Part shown: positions 8,977 through 18,029 of the stretch, piece after piece
How the letters are laid out: each line of letters starts with the position of its first letter
Numbering within the stretch: the first letter of the stretch is position 1
Source of the DNA: Acidobacteriota bacterium
Lineage (GTDB): Bacteria > Acidobacteriota > Vicinamibacteria > Marinacidobacterales > Marinacidobacteraceae
DNA length: 64,000 bases
NCBI GenBank assembly: GCA_009840635.1
Contig: VXNL01000063.1
Coordinates: 1 to 64,000, forward strand
Direction of reading: 5' to 3'
Program-made: the position numbers and the translations under genes
Notes under the pieces: generated by a model
Told to the model about the DNA's origin: nothing
Databases searched by the model: none
Seen by the model: the letters and a program-made list of their open reading frames with translations, nothing else

Positions 8977-10032
8977 ATGAAGCTCACGAGAGAAATCCGT
9001 GAACTGTCCGATGGGCTGAAAGCCGCGTTCGAAGGATCGGACGTCACGAACCGGGTGCGGGACTTCGAAGGATGGACCGCCAGGGCATCCCGGGAGGACG
9101 ATGCCGACCAGGGGTACGACCACACGCGGACCGTCGAGGAGTACTACGACCTCTGTACCGGGTTCATGGTCTGGGGTTGGGGAGAATCCCTGCACTTCGC
9201 GCCGCTGTCGCCCGGCGAGAGTCTGGAGGACTCCAAGATCCGGCTGCAGAGACTCATGATCTCCAAGCTCGAACTGCGTCAGGGTATGACGGTCGTGGAT
9301 GTCGGCTGCGGGATCGGCGGTCCGATGCGCCGCGTCGCCCGAGAGGCCGGAGTCCGGGTTGTCGGGATCAACGCCAGTGAAGTGCAGCGCGACCGCGCAA
9401 TGCGCTTGAACGCGGCGGCGGGGCTCGCTGACGTGACCGACTGCCTTCGGTGCAGTTTCATGGACATGAGCGCGATCGCGGACCAGACGTTCGACCGCGG
9501 CTACGCCATCGAATCAACCTGCCACGCGGACGACAAGGCGGCCGCGTTCGCCGAGATCTACCGTGTCCTGAAGCCTGGGGCCCTCTTCTGGGGCCACGAA
9601 ATGTGCATGACGGACCTCTACGACCCCGAAAGCGAGCGGCACCGCGCCATCAAGCAGGAGCTCAAGCGCGGCATCGCGCTCAAGGAAATCGCCACGTTCG
9701 GGGAGGTCAACCGGGCGCTCGCAACCGCAGGATTCGAGGTCCTGGAGGGTGGTGACCTCGCCGCCCACGAGCACCGTCGGGAGACGCCGTGGTATCAGCC
9801 CATGGAAACCCCGCGCGGGCTGCCCGGCGGGACTCTTCGCCGGATTCCGCAGGTACGCAAGGCAATCCGGTGGGGAGTCCGGATGGCCGAGTTCCTCGGC
9901 GCGTTCCCGAGGGGCTCGGCGGAGGTCGTCGCGCTCCTGGACCGGACCGGGAACGCCTATGTCGCGGGGGGCAAGGCGGGGGTTTTCACGCCCCTCTACT
10001 GCTTCCTGGCGCGCCGGCCTCTTCGGGATTAG
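8977..10032 (+). CDS. Sterol C-24 methyltransferase (SMT/ERG6-like)
   Basis: A 351-residue SAM-dependent methyltransferase that aligns along its whole length with eukaryotic sterol 24-C-methyltransferases. Seen: the sterol-binding region I WGWGESLHF (about 67-75, yeast YGWGSSFHF); SAM motif VDVGCGIGGP (107-116); IESTCHA (178-184, yeast IEATCHA); EIYRVLKPG; the PWYQP segment (271-275, yeast PWYYP); and the SMT_C end GSAEVVALL, AGGKAGVFTPL and FLARRP. These C-terminal blocks separate it from cyclopropane-fatty-acid and generic methyltransferases. Region I differs just before the conserved core: MVWGWG instead of YEYGWG. No clear SD precedes the ATG. Known family role: C-24 alkylation of sterol side chains; the substrate here is inferred. 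Confidence 0.9.
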   Translation: MKLTREIRELSDGLKAAFEGSDVTNRVRDFEGWTARASREDDADQGYDHTRTVEEYYDLCTGFMVWGWGESLHFAPLSPGESLEDSKIRLQRLMISKLELRQGMTVVDVGCGIGGPMRRVAREAGVRVVGINASEVQRDRAMRLNAAAGLADVTDCLRCSFMDMSAIADQTFDRGYAIESTCHADDKAAAFAEIYRVLKPGALFWGHEMCMTDLYDPESERHRAIKQELKRGIALKEIATFGEVNRALATAGFEVLEGGDLAAHEHRRETPWYQPMETPRGLPGGTLRRIPQVRKAIRWGVRMAEFLGAFPRGSAEVVALLDRTGNAYVAGGKAGVFTPLYCFLARRPLRD

Positions 10033-10068
10033 TCCGATCGCGCTGCGGGCTCTTCCTGCGCCCGCCCG

Positions 10069-13000
10069 TCAACCGTTCGCCTCGGCGGCCAGTTCTCGCC
10101 GGGCCGAGGTGAGGCGCAGGTGGATCGAGGAAAGCGCGGGCACCAGAAACATGACCATCGCCGTGGTGAAGAGGATGCCGCAGCCGATCGAGGCAGAGAA
10201 GGGAACGAAGAACTGCGCCTGAATCGCGTCCTCGAGAATCAGGGGGGTGAAGCCCAGGAAGGTCGTCAGGGAAGTCAGCATGATCGGGCGGAAGCGTCCC
10301 TTCGCGCCCTCGATGATCGCGGTTCGCACCGGGACTCCATCCCGGAGCTTCTGGTCGGTGAAATCGATCATCACCAGGGAGTCGTTGACGACCACGCCCG
10401 CCAACCCGAAGATCCCGACAAAGGACTCCGCGCTCACGGCGACGCCCAGCATCCAGTGACCCAGGATCACGCCGACGAACCCGAACGGGATGATCGCCAT
10501 GACGATGAACGGTTTGGTGTAGGAACGCAGGGGAATGGCCAGCAGCGCGAAGATCAGGAGCAGCGCGATCGCGAATCCGCGATAGAGACCGCCCAGGGAG
10601 TCGAGTTGCTGCTGTTGTTCCCCTCCGAACCTGTACGTGAGTTCCGGGTTCTCGGCGATGAGGCCCGCCAGGATGGTGTTTTCCAGAATGTCGTTGGCGG
10701 TTGCGGCGGAAACCACAACGGGATCCACGTCAGCGCTCACCGTGACCACGCGCTGGCCGTCCTGGCGCCGGATGGCCGGCGGCGAGGTGCCCGAACTCAG
10801 CGCGGCCACCCGGCCGACCGGCACGTCGGCGCCGGCGGGCGTGTGGAGCCGGTAGCCCTCGATGTCGGTAACCGAGTCGCGCTGCCCCTCGGGTAGCCGC
10901 ACGTAAACGCGAACCTCGTCACGTCCTCGCTGTACCCGGACGGCTTCGGCGCCGAAGAAGGCGGCTCTCGTCTGCCGGGCCAGATCGTCCAGCGTGAGGC
11001 CGAGCGTGCGCGCTTCGGGGAGCATTCCCACCTGGATTTCCGGAACCCCGGGAGTGTGGTCCGAGCGGATGTCGAAGACGCCTCCGACTCCGCCGAGACC
11101 GGCCACGGTGGAATTCGCGATCTCGTTGAGGCGTTCCGGATCCGGGTGAGACAGCGCCGCCTCGACCGGGTTGCCCAGCGTATAGATCTGGCTGATGTAG
11201 GTGATCGCGCGCGCCTGAGGCAGCTCCCCCACCTCCTCGCGCCATGCCTGCACGACGTCTCCCGAAGTGATGCGCCGCTGCTGCGCGCTCAGGAGCTTGA
11301 ACTCGATGGTGGCGACATTGGCTTCCGGGTTCAGGGTGGGCGAGGGGTTGAGGCCCCCGGTCTCGAGCCGTGACCGGTGGCCGACCACGACCGTGACGCC
11401 GGACAGCAGCGGTGGCGCGTCGGCTGGCCGGCCGTCGGAAAGCCGCTCCACGGCCCGGCGGCCGGCCGCTTCCAGGTGTTGCGCCACGGCGTACGTCTGC
11501 GGCGCGGTCGTTCCGTCCGGCATCTCGAGGGTGGCGATGGCGAAGTCGCCTTCGACCTCCGTTGCGAAGGTGGTCGGGACGATGCCGGCCGGAAGGAGGG
11601 AAACGCTCAGGATGAGCAGGGCAACGGCCCCCGAGACCGTCACCCCGGGCCGGTCCGTCGCGAACTGGATCCCGCGGTCCAGGGGCCCCTGGATGAAGCG
11701 GTTCAGCAGGGAATCGACACGATTCTGGATCCGGGCGACGGATCGTTCCAGACGCGTACCAGGCACCCAGTCCGGGCCATGCAGATGATGGGACAGATGG
11801 TTGGGCAGCACCAGCAACGATTCGATCAGCGAAAAGAGCAGCGTGGCGATGGCGACGATCGGCAGTGCCTTCCACACCTCTCCGAACCCCGCGGGTATGA
11901 AGAGCAGGGGAAGGAACGCCACGATCGTCGTCAGCACCGCGAAGACCAGCGGCACCCTGATGCGTCGCGCCCCCCGGATCGCAGCGATGACCCCCGGCGT
12001 GCCGCGCTTTCGTTCCTCGTGGATGTGCTCGGACACGACGATCGCATCGTCCACGACGATGCCGATGGCGAGTACGAAAGCGAAAAGCGACACCTCATGG
12101 AGCGGGATGTCGAACAGCATCATGGCGGCCAGGGCGCCGATCGCGGACACGCCGAGGCCGACGGCGACCCAGAAAGCCAGCCGAAGTTGGAGAAACAGAC
12201 CCAGCGCGATCAGGACCAGCAACAGCCCCAAGGCTCCGTTCTTGAGAAGAAGGAGGGCGCGTTCCGTGAAGACCGAAGAGTCGTCGTTCCAGATGCTGAT
12301 GCCCACGCCAGCCGGGAGCGAGGGGACTACCTCGTTCGCGACGTGGTCGCGAACGGCGCGCGCCACGTCCATCACCCTCTCACCGTCGGCTTGCGAAACC
12401 TCGACGAACACGGCGGGAAGGCCCTGGTGCCGCACGAGCAAACCCGAGTCCTCGAAGCCGTCGCGGACCTCGGCAATGTCACCCAGGCGCACCACGGTGC
12501 CGTCCTCGCCGCCGAGGATGATGATGTCCTCGAAATCCTGCTGGTCGTAGCTCTTGCCGAGGGTCCGGATCCGCACCTGGGACCGCTCGGTATCGATGCT
12601 GCCCGCGGACAGGTCAAGGGAACCGCGGCGGATCGTGTTGGCGATGTCGGTCAGGGTGAGCCCAAGAGCCCGCAGCCGCTCGAGCGGCACTTCGATCGAG
12701 ATCTCGTAGTTGCGCACCCCGCTGGTCTCGACCAGGGACACGTTCGGGAGCGCTGCGAGATCGTCCTCGAGGCGGTAGGCGAGCTCCTTCAGCGAGCGCT
12801 CGGGAACGTCGCCGTAGAGCACTAGCCGCATCATGCTCTGGGCGTTGGTCATTTCCCGGACCTGGGGCCGTTCGGCCCCACCCGGGAACGTCTGGATTCG
12901 CCCCACCGCCGACTCGATCTCGTCTTTCTTGGCGCCCATGTCCGTACCCGAGTTGACCTCGACCCTGACGGACGCCATCCCCGGGGCCGCTACGGACCGG

Positions 13001-13272
13001 ACCGTCTTCACGTCGGCCAGCCCCCGGACCTCGTCCTCGATCTTGACGACGATGGCCTCCTCCACCTCCTCGGGCGTTGCGCCGGGGAACGGCACCGAGA
13101 TCTCGAACTGGTTGAAGGGCACCGTGGGCCACGCTTGCTGCTCGAGGCCGGTCAGCGACACGAGGCCCACCGCGAGGATCCCGAACATCAGCAGATTGGA
13201 CGCCACGCCGTTGCCCGCCATGTAGGCGATGGGTCCTCCGGGTTCGGCGTGGTTGCTTCGGTTGGAACTCAT
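10069..13272 (-). CDS. RND-family inner-membrane transporter (AcrB/HAE1-like)
   Basis: A 1067-residue RND permease with the full two-fold layout: TM1 near residue 30, a large periplasmic loop, six TM helices (about 340-540), a second TM and loop, and the final helices from about 870. The proton-relay pair is present in GIVVDDAIVVSEHIHEE. It ends 37 nt from the convergent SMT gene and starts 67 nt after the P450-fusion gene on the same strand. Its likely fusion protein and outer-membrane channel are at 18030-20767, on the far side of the oxygenase genes. The substrate is unknown; context suggests a hydrophobic lipid or sterol. Confidence 0.9.
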   Translation of the reverse strand: MSSNRSNHAEPGGPIAYMAGNGVASNLLMFGILAVGLVSLTGLEQQAWPTVPFNQFEISVPFPGATPEEVEEAIVVKIEDEVRGLADVKTVRSVAAPGMASVRVEVNSGTDMGAKKDEIESAVGRIQTFPGGAERPQVREMTNAQSMMRLVLYGDVPERSLKELAYRLEDDLAALPNVSLVETSGVRNYEISIEVPLERLRALGLTLTDIANTIRRGSLDLSAGSIDTERSQVRIRTLGKSYDQQDFEDIIILGGEDGTVVRLGDIAEVRDGFEDSGLLVRHQGLPAVFVEVSQADGERVMDVARAVRDHVANEVVPSLPAGVGISIWNDDSSVFTERALLLLKNGALGLLLVLIALGLFLQLRLAFWVAVGLGVSAIGALAAMMLFDIPLHEVSLFAFVLAIGIVVDDAIVVSEHIHEERKRGTPGVIAAIRGARRIRVPLVFAVLTTIVAFLPLLFIPAGFGEVWKALPIVAIATLLFSLIESLLVLPNHLSHHLHGPDWVPGTRLERSVARIQNRVDSLLNRFIQGPLDRGIQFATDRPGVTVSGAVALLILSVSLLPAGIVPTTFATEVEGDFAIATLEMPDGTTAPQTYAVAQHLEAAGRRAVERLSDGRPADAPPLLSGVTVVVGHRSRLETGGLNPSPTLNPEANVATIEFKLLSAQQRRITSGDVVQAWREEVGELPQARAITYISQIYTLGNPVEAALSHPDPERLNEIANSTVAGLGGVGGVFDIRSDHTPGVPEIQVGMLPEARTLGLTLDDLARQTRAAFFGAEAVRVQRGRDEVRVYVRLPEGQRDSVTDIEGYRLHTPAGADVPVGRVAALSSGTSPPAIRRQDGQRVVTVSADVDPVVVSAATANDILENTILAGLIAENPELTYRFGGEQQQQLDSLGGLYRGFAIALLLIFALLAIPLRSYTKPFIVMAIIPFGFVGVILGHWMLGVAVSAESFVGIFGLAGVVVNDSLVMIDFTDQKLRDGVPVRTAIIEGAKGRFRPIMLTSLTTFLGFTPLILEDAIQAQFFVPFSASIGCGILFTTAMVMFLVPALSSIHLRLTSARRELAAEANG

Positions 13273-13339
13273 CGGGAAGGGTCGGAGCGGCCCCGGAGAA
13301 GTACCCGCTTGCCGGCCGTGCCGCTACCCGCCTTCGCGC

Positions 13340-15361
13340 TCACACGGGTTTCGGGATCTGAGCGACGCGGAACTTCAGTTTCCTGTTGGGGGCCAGGGTC
13401 GGGAACGGGTTGATTCCCATCTTGTAGTTGCCGGGTACCACTTCGAGCTTCAGGTGGTACGCGATGAGCAGCACGTTGACGGCCATCTGAAGTTCCACCC
13501 ACCGGTGGCCGAGGCACATGTGCGTCCCGAGGCCGTAGGGCGCGTAGGCCCCCGGTTGCAGATGTTCCGCCCGGTCCGGCAGGTACCGATCGATATCGAA
13601 CTTCAACGGGTTCGGGTACAGGTCCTCGGAGTAGTGCGGCGCCGTCTGGCAAATCAGCAACATCGTCTTCGGCGGTATCTCGTAACCGCTGACGATGCAC
13701 TCGTTCATGACTGTTCTCAACTGCCAGGGAATCACCGGGTACATCCGCGAAGACTCCATGCAGAGACGCACCGTGACGTCGATGCTCTGGTGATTGAAGT
13801 CATCTCCCCCCAGTTCACGACCGTTGCCGAAGAGCGACTCGGCCTCGCTCCGGACCTTCGCGTACACGTCGGGGTTTCGAACCATGTTGTAGACGGTGAA
13901 GGCCAGTCCGCTGCCGAGATAGATGCTGGCGACCATGGAAGCCACGAACGGAAAGGTGAGGTCCGTTTCGGGAAGGAACTGTGGGTCTCTCTTATGGAGA
14001 TCGAGAATCGCGTCGGCCAGATCCCGGGGCTTTCCCTTGCGCAGCGCCGTCGTATGTCCCGCGGTGATCGCCTCCTGGAGTTCCCTGACGCGCTTCCCGT
14101 ACCGTTTCATTCTTGGGGTGGACAGCATGAAATCCGGCAATGCGCCCTGGACCCGCGTTATGAGCGCACGGTGTTCAAAGGCCAACAGTTCGTCGACATA
14201 GTGGCTGCAATCCACTCCCATCGCGAAATTGGAGATCTGACTGCTGATGTGGTTCTGAAAGCTTTCGGTGGCGCGGAAGACATCCCCTTCCTTCCAACGG
14301 CTCAGCGATTTCCGGCAGTCGTCGATCAGCTCCGGCAGCCGCCGCGCCAGCGTGGCGCGGGAATATGCGGTCTGGAGCTCCTTGCGCATTCGATAGTGCT
14401 CCGCGCCATCCATTCCGGGCAGACTCCGGGATGCGCCAAACGCGTGTTCCAGCCCTTCGATGTAGTCCTTCGAGCGGAGATAGAACCGCCCGTGCCGGTT
14501 GACCCAGTGATTGACATCGGCGCCCATCAACGAAACCAGGGGCTTGCCGCGGATCTTGAAGGGCATTCTGACGACCGGCCCGTGTTTCCGATAAATGCCG
14601 TTCATCGCCTTCGAGATGTTGCCCGAGAGGAAGTCGCGCTGTAGCAGCACGGCGAGATACCCAGGCCTGGGAATGGGCTTGGTCTGAACGACGCGACGGG
14701 TCTTGGGCCTCGCCGTGCTGTCCCTCACGGCGGCTGCGACGGTCCGTCCGATGAGGTCCAGCTTCGCGACGAGTTCGATCCGGGCGAGCCGCTCCTGGTA
14801 GTCCTCTTCCTCCAGCAGCAGCTTGAAGCCGCCGCAGGTGTGCATCAGGGCGACCAGGATGGCGTCCCGCGGGTCCGGAATCTCGTCGTTCAGGATGACG
14901 CTCAGGATCCTCACCTTGGATTCCCGGCGGGTCGCGACAGCCTGGGTCGGAAACGTCCCGGAACGGGCGACGGAGCGCGAGAGCCCCCAGAATCCGCCGC
15001 TCTCGTGGGTCAGGATGTTCCGCTCCACCAGGCGCTCGAGGGCGGCCGCGACGATCTCGTCGGCCTGGCGGGTGTTCCGTTCGATCCAGAACTGGGCGTC
15101 CGATTTTTCGTCGGATTCGGCGATGTCCTTGAGCGTCGGGTCGAGCAGCTCGTCTCCGGTCGGCGTGGGATCGACGAGGTACAACCGCTCCAGGTCGGTC
15201 TCGATGCGACGCTCCAGGGCGAGGTCGGCGAGCACGGCGCCGGCCATGACACAGGAGAAGTTCCAGTTCGGAACCATTTCGAGGTAGCCGCTCTGCTCGT
15301 CCAGCATGAGGAGGATCAACTCCTCGGCGATGCGGATCGGAAACCGGGTGCCCTCGCTCAT
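13340..15361 (-). CDS. GPP34 (GOLPH3-like)-cytochrome P450 fusion protein
   Basis: A 673-residue protein with two modules in one frame. Residues about 8-225 match the GPP34/GOLPH3 family: RIAEELILLMLDEQSGYL, NWNFSCVMAGAVLADLALE and PTPTGDELLDPTLKDI, with a Trp at the position of the PI4P-contacting Trp of human GOLPH3. Residues about 235-673 are a cytochrome P450: C-helix GMDGAEHYRMRKEL, ExxR as ESSR (536-539), and heme loop YGLGTHMCLG with thiolate Cys616, Tyr replacing the usual Phe. The I-helix oxygen-activation motif (AGxDT) is replaced by VASIYL (about 477-482). There is no N-terminal TM anchor. Start at 15361 has GGAGG about 10 nt upstream. Known: GPP34 proteins bind membranes; inferred: it docks the P450 on lipid. 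Confidence 0.88.
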   Translation of the reverse strand: MSEGTRFPIRIAEELILLMLDEQSGYLEMVPNWNFSCVMAGAVLADLALERRIETDLERLYLVDPTPTGDELLDPTLKDIAESDEKSDAQFWIERNTRQADEIVAAALERLVERNILTHESGGFWGLSRSVARSGTFPTQAVATRRESKVRILSVILNDEIPDPRDAILVALMHTCGGFKLLLEEEDYQERLARIELVAKLDLIGRTVAAAVRDSTARPKTRRVVQTKPIPRPGYLAVLLQRDFLSGNISKAMNGIYRKHGPVVRMPFKIRGKPLVSLMGADVNHWVNRHGRFYLRSKDYIEGLEHAFGASRSLPGMDGAEHYRMRKELQTAYSRATLARRLPELIDDCRKSLSRWKEGDVFRATESFQNHISSQISNFAMGVDCSHYVDELLAFEHRALITRVQGALPDFMLSTPRMKRYGKRVRELQEAITAGHTTALRKGKPRDLADAILDLHKRDPQFLPETDLTFPFVASMVASIYLGSGLAFTVYNMVRNPDVYAKVRSEAESLFGNGRELGGDDFNHQSIDVTVRLCMESSRMYPVIPWQLRTVMNECIVSGYEIPPKTMLLICQTAPHYSEDLYPNPLKFDIDRYLPDRAEHLQPGAYAPYGLGTHMCLGHRWVELQMAVNVLLIAYHLKLEVVPGNYKMGINPFPTLAPNRKLKFRVAQIPKPV

Positions 15362-15540
15362 GCTGCTCGACCTCCAGCCGAGGCGGCTCGACAGCCCCAC
15401 CGATCCGCCGCCACTGGATGGTCCGGGTCAGAGTCTAGTCGATGGAGAGGGTGGGGACGGGGTCGGCAGGGTCCCCGGACCGCCGGCTGCGGCGGCGGTG
15501 AGCGCACGGGGCGGCCGCTCCCCAAAGGTAGAGTAGGAAC
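15362..15540. promoter_or_regulatory. Divergent promoter region between P450 fusion and FAD oxidoreductase
   Basis: 179 bases separate two divergent genes, so both promoters of the oxygenase genes should lie here. An SD for the minus-strand gene (GGAGG) is visible, and GGTAGAG precedes the GTG of the plus-strand gene. No clear sigma-70 hexamers or operator palindrome were recognised. Confidence 0.35.
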
Positions 15541-16920
15541 GTGGGTGAAGCGAAGGGCGGGGCGCCGAGAAGGGTTGCCATCGTCGGTGGGGGCGCCTCG
15601 GGACTTGGGACGGCGTGGGCGCTCAACCACCACCCGGATCGTTTCGACTTTCGACTCTTCGAAGCGCAGGCGCAGCTCGGCGGCAATGCGATCACGGCGG
15701 ACATGCCGCAGGACGACGGCAGCACGATCCCGTTCGATATCTCGGTCACCGCGTGCATACCGTCGGCATACCACCACTTTGTCCTGCTCATGCAGCAGCA
15801 CGGCATCGAACTGCTCGAAACCCGGTTCAACTACAGCGTGAAGTACGGGGGCCGGATCTACGCTCACGATTTCGATTCGGACATCCGGAAGGAGTTGCAA
15901 TCCGAAATCGAGAGGTTCCAGCGCCTCCTGCGACGTCTTCACTGGTTCGGCCGGCTCAACCTCACTAGGTCGAAGCTGATCGGCGCTCTCAACCCGTTCA
16001 ACTACGTCAGCATGGGCGCGCTGCTGAACCTGGGCAGGTACTCGGGAGACTTCCGCTACAAGGTCCTGAAGCCCATGTTCGTCAACTTCCTGATGGCGAC
16101 GAACGTGTTCGACATGCCGGCGTCGCTCTTTTCACGGTATCTGGACTTCTTCGACATCGAGACCGCGACGCCGATGCAAACCTGGGACCAGGGCACCCGG
16201 CGGATCTATCGCGAGCTGTCCGCCAGCTTTCGGGACCGGATCTACCTGAACCGGCCGGTGCGAAAGGTCTACCGGAGCCGTAACGAGGTTGTCGTGGAGG
16301 ACGAGAACGGAAAGACCGAGACCTTCGATGACGTCGTCTTCGCGTGCAACGCGAACCAGACGCTGATGCTCCTCGACAGGCCGACCCGGCTGGAGGGTTG
16401 GCTCCTCTCCTCGATCCGATACGAAAGCGAACTGCACAACCACACGGTCGTGCATTCCGACGCCTCCGTTCTACCCGACAACGAAGCCAGGCCCCTCGCC
16501 ACCCGGAGCAACCACATCGAGCAGTACGGAGCGCGGCCCGACAACTACGAAATCACCTACATCATGCACAACCAGCAGCCGTGGGCGAACACGTCGGACA
16601 AGCCGTGCCTCGTCACCTACAACCCGATCAGCCGTATCGACGAGAGCAGGATCGTCAAGAAGTGGTGGTTTCAGCACATCGTGCACGACGTGCCTCACGT
16701 CGCCTTCCTGACCCAGTTGTTCCGCTTCGTCCAGGGGAAGAGGCGGACCTGGCACTGCGGCGCGCACACGCTGGTCAACAGCCAGGAGACCTGCTTCGTG
16801 TCCGGCCTCGTTACGGCAAGACAACTCGGCGCGGACTATCCGTTCCAGGACCCGGAGGCCAGGAAGTGGTTCAACTTCTACGGCCGCGTGATGTACGGCT
16901 GGAGGTTCAGGAGCGCCTGA
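15541..16920 (+). CDS. FAD/NAD-binding oxidoreductase (amine-oxidase-like, COG2907 type)
   Basis: A 459-residue flavoprotein beginning with GTG. The dinucleotide-binding motif VAIVGGGASGLGTAWAL (12-28) is followed by FEAQAQLGGNAITAD, the ribose-binding Glu and GG doublet of amine-oxidase-fold enzymes, and the end has 'CFVSGLVTARQLGADYPF', the second FAD-contact region. The best family match is the predicted NAD/FAD-binding oxidoreductases often found beside lipid methyltransferases. It is divergent from the P450 fusion and converges on the Rieske gene with a 21-nt gap. Probably oxidises or desaturates the same lipid substrate; the exact reaction cannot be read from sequence. Confidence 0.8.
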   Translation: MGEAKGGAPRRVAIVGGGASGLGTAWALNHHPDRFDFRLFEAQAQLGGNAITADMPQDDGSTIPFDISVTACIPSAYHHFVLLMQQHGIELLETRFNYSVKYGGRIYAHDFDSDIRKELQSEIERFQRLLRRLHWFGRLNLTRSKLIGALNPFNYVSMGALLNLGRYSGDFRYKVLKPMFVNFLMATNVFDMPASLFSRYLDFFDIETATPMQTWDQGTRRIYRELSASFRDRIYLNRPVRKVYRSRNEVVVEDENGKTETFDDVVFACNANQTLMLLDRPTRLEGWLLSSIRYESELHNHTVVHSDASVLPDNEARPLATRSNHIEQYGARPDNYEITYIMHNQQPWANTSDKPCLVTYNPISRIDESRIVKKWWFQHIVHDVPHVAFLTQLFRFVQGKRRTWHCGAHTLVNSQETCFVSGLVTARQLGADYPFQDPEARKWFNFYGRVMYGWRFRSA

Positions 16921-16941
16921 ACCGGGCCGGCAGCCGGCGGT

Positions 16942-17937
16942 CTAGTAGAACTGTCTGCAGTAGCGCCGGTACAACCCGATCTCGCCGTCGGCCCGGCTGA
17001 GGCTCGGGCGCGGCCGGTACCTCTTGCGGCTCCAGATCTCCACGTCCTGCATAACGTCGTGCCTTTGAAAGAACAGCATCAGCTTGTTCATGGTCTCGGT
17101 GCGGAGAGCCGGCGGCAGGAACCGCAGTCCGACGATCGGCCGCTTCGGTTTCCGGATCCTTCGCAACTGGCCGACCAGCACCAGGTCGATGAGCGTGCCG
17201 TCGACGGGCGTCGCAAGGACCCAGAGGCGTCCGTCCATTCCGATGGAGCGCTCGTGGAACTCCACGAGCGAATACCCCAGCCCGATGACGTGCGCGGTGG
17301 CGGAGACGTCGAACGTGAGATTGATGACTCCGGCGATGCGCTGCGTGCGCCTGAAGTCAAAGCAGCTCCGCAGATACGCGCCGTCCACCGTTACCTTCCC
17401 GACCCGGCCGACGTTGCCGTAGCCGTGCACGTACCGGAGGTGCGCCATGTCCACGGCGTTCTCACTCGTTTCCTGGGGGTGCCCCCGAAACCGGAGAGTC
17501 CGGAACTCCGGTTCGCACCAGTCGCCTCCGGCCGGCGGGTCCTCGGGAAGGCTCCACTGGGGGGGACGTCCATCGATTCCCCACCAGGCGAAGACGATGC
17601 CGAGGACTTCCCGCGTCTCGAAGGACTTGAGCTTCGCGGTCTTCGGCGGCGGGGCGAACGGCGTGGCGACGCACTGGCCGCTGGCGTCGAACTCGTAGCC
17701 GTGGAACGGACAGACCAGACGGCCGTCCCGCACCCGGCCGCCGGCGGCCGGTCCCAGTTCGGATCCGAGGTGAGGACAGACCGACTCGGCCACCGAGACC
17801 CGGCCGGCATCGTCACACCAGGCGACGATCTGCTTCCCCATCCAGGTCTTCTGGATCAGCTTTGTCTTCCGCAGGGATTCCCGACTGGTGACGAAGTACC
17901 AACCCTCCGGAAACGGGGAGAGCGTGTTTTCACTCAT
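16942..17937 (-). CDS. Rieske non-heme iron oxygenase, KshA/DAF-36-like
   Basis: A 331-residue oxygenase. The Rieske [2Fe-2S] ligands are in CPHLG (Cys54, His56) and CPFHGYEFD (Cys76, His79). The mononuclear iron site is NAVDMAHLRYVHG (Asn160, Asp163, His166, His171), in the arrangement of steroid oxygenases such as 3-ketosteroid 9-alpha-hydroxylase and the cholesterol 7-desaturase DAF-36/Neverland. Start 17937 is preferred because a G-rich SD lies about 5 nt upstream; an ATG at 17952 is possible. No ferredoxin reductase gene is next to it, so electrons must come from elsewhere. It follows the efflux gene pair on the same strand. Reaction on a sterol is inferred. Confidence 0.85.
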   Translation of the reverse strand: MSENTLSPFPEGWYFVTSRESLRKTKLIQKTWMGKQIVAWCDDAGRVSVAESVCPHLGSELGPAAGGRVRDGRLVCPFHGYEFDASGQCVATPFAPPPKTAKLKSFETREVLGIVFAWWGIDGRPPQWSLPEDPPAGGDWCEPEFRTLRFRGHPQETSENAVDMAHLRYVHGYGNVGRVGKVTVDGAYLRSCFDFRRTQRIAGVINLTFDVSATAHVIGLGYSLVEFHERSIGMDGRLWVLATPVDGTLIDLVLVGQLRRIRKPKRPIVGLRFLPPALRTETMNKLMLFFQRHDVMQDVEIWSRKRYRPRPSLSRADGEIGLYRRYCRQFY

Positions 17938-18029
17938 GCGTTCCCCCCGCATTCTCGCCCAGGGTTCGTGAATGCTCCCGTCCCACCCCGACGGATCTGA
18001 CTCGCTGGCGATCGAACTGCGTTCGAGCG

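Noticed and set aside
8977-10032. Methyltransferase as cyclopropane-fatty-acid synthase or a generic methyltransferase
   Set aside because: The SMT-specific IESTCHA, PWYQP and the C-terminal AGGKAGVFTPL blocks match ERG6 instead.
13340-15361. P450 as CYP51 (sterol 14-alpha-demethylase)
   Set aside because: The CYP51 I-helix motif and the CYP51 B'/C signature are absent, so I leave the reaction open.
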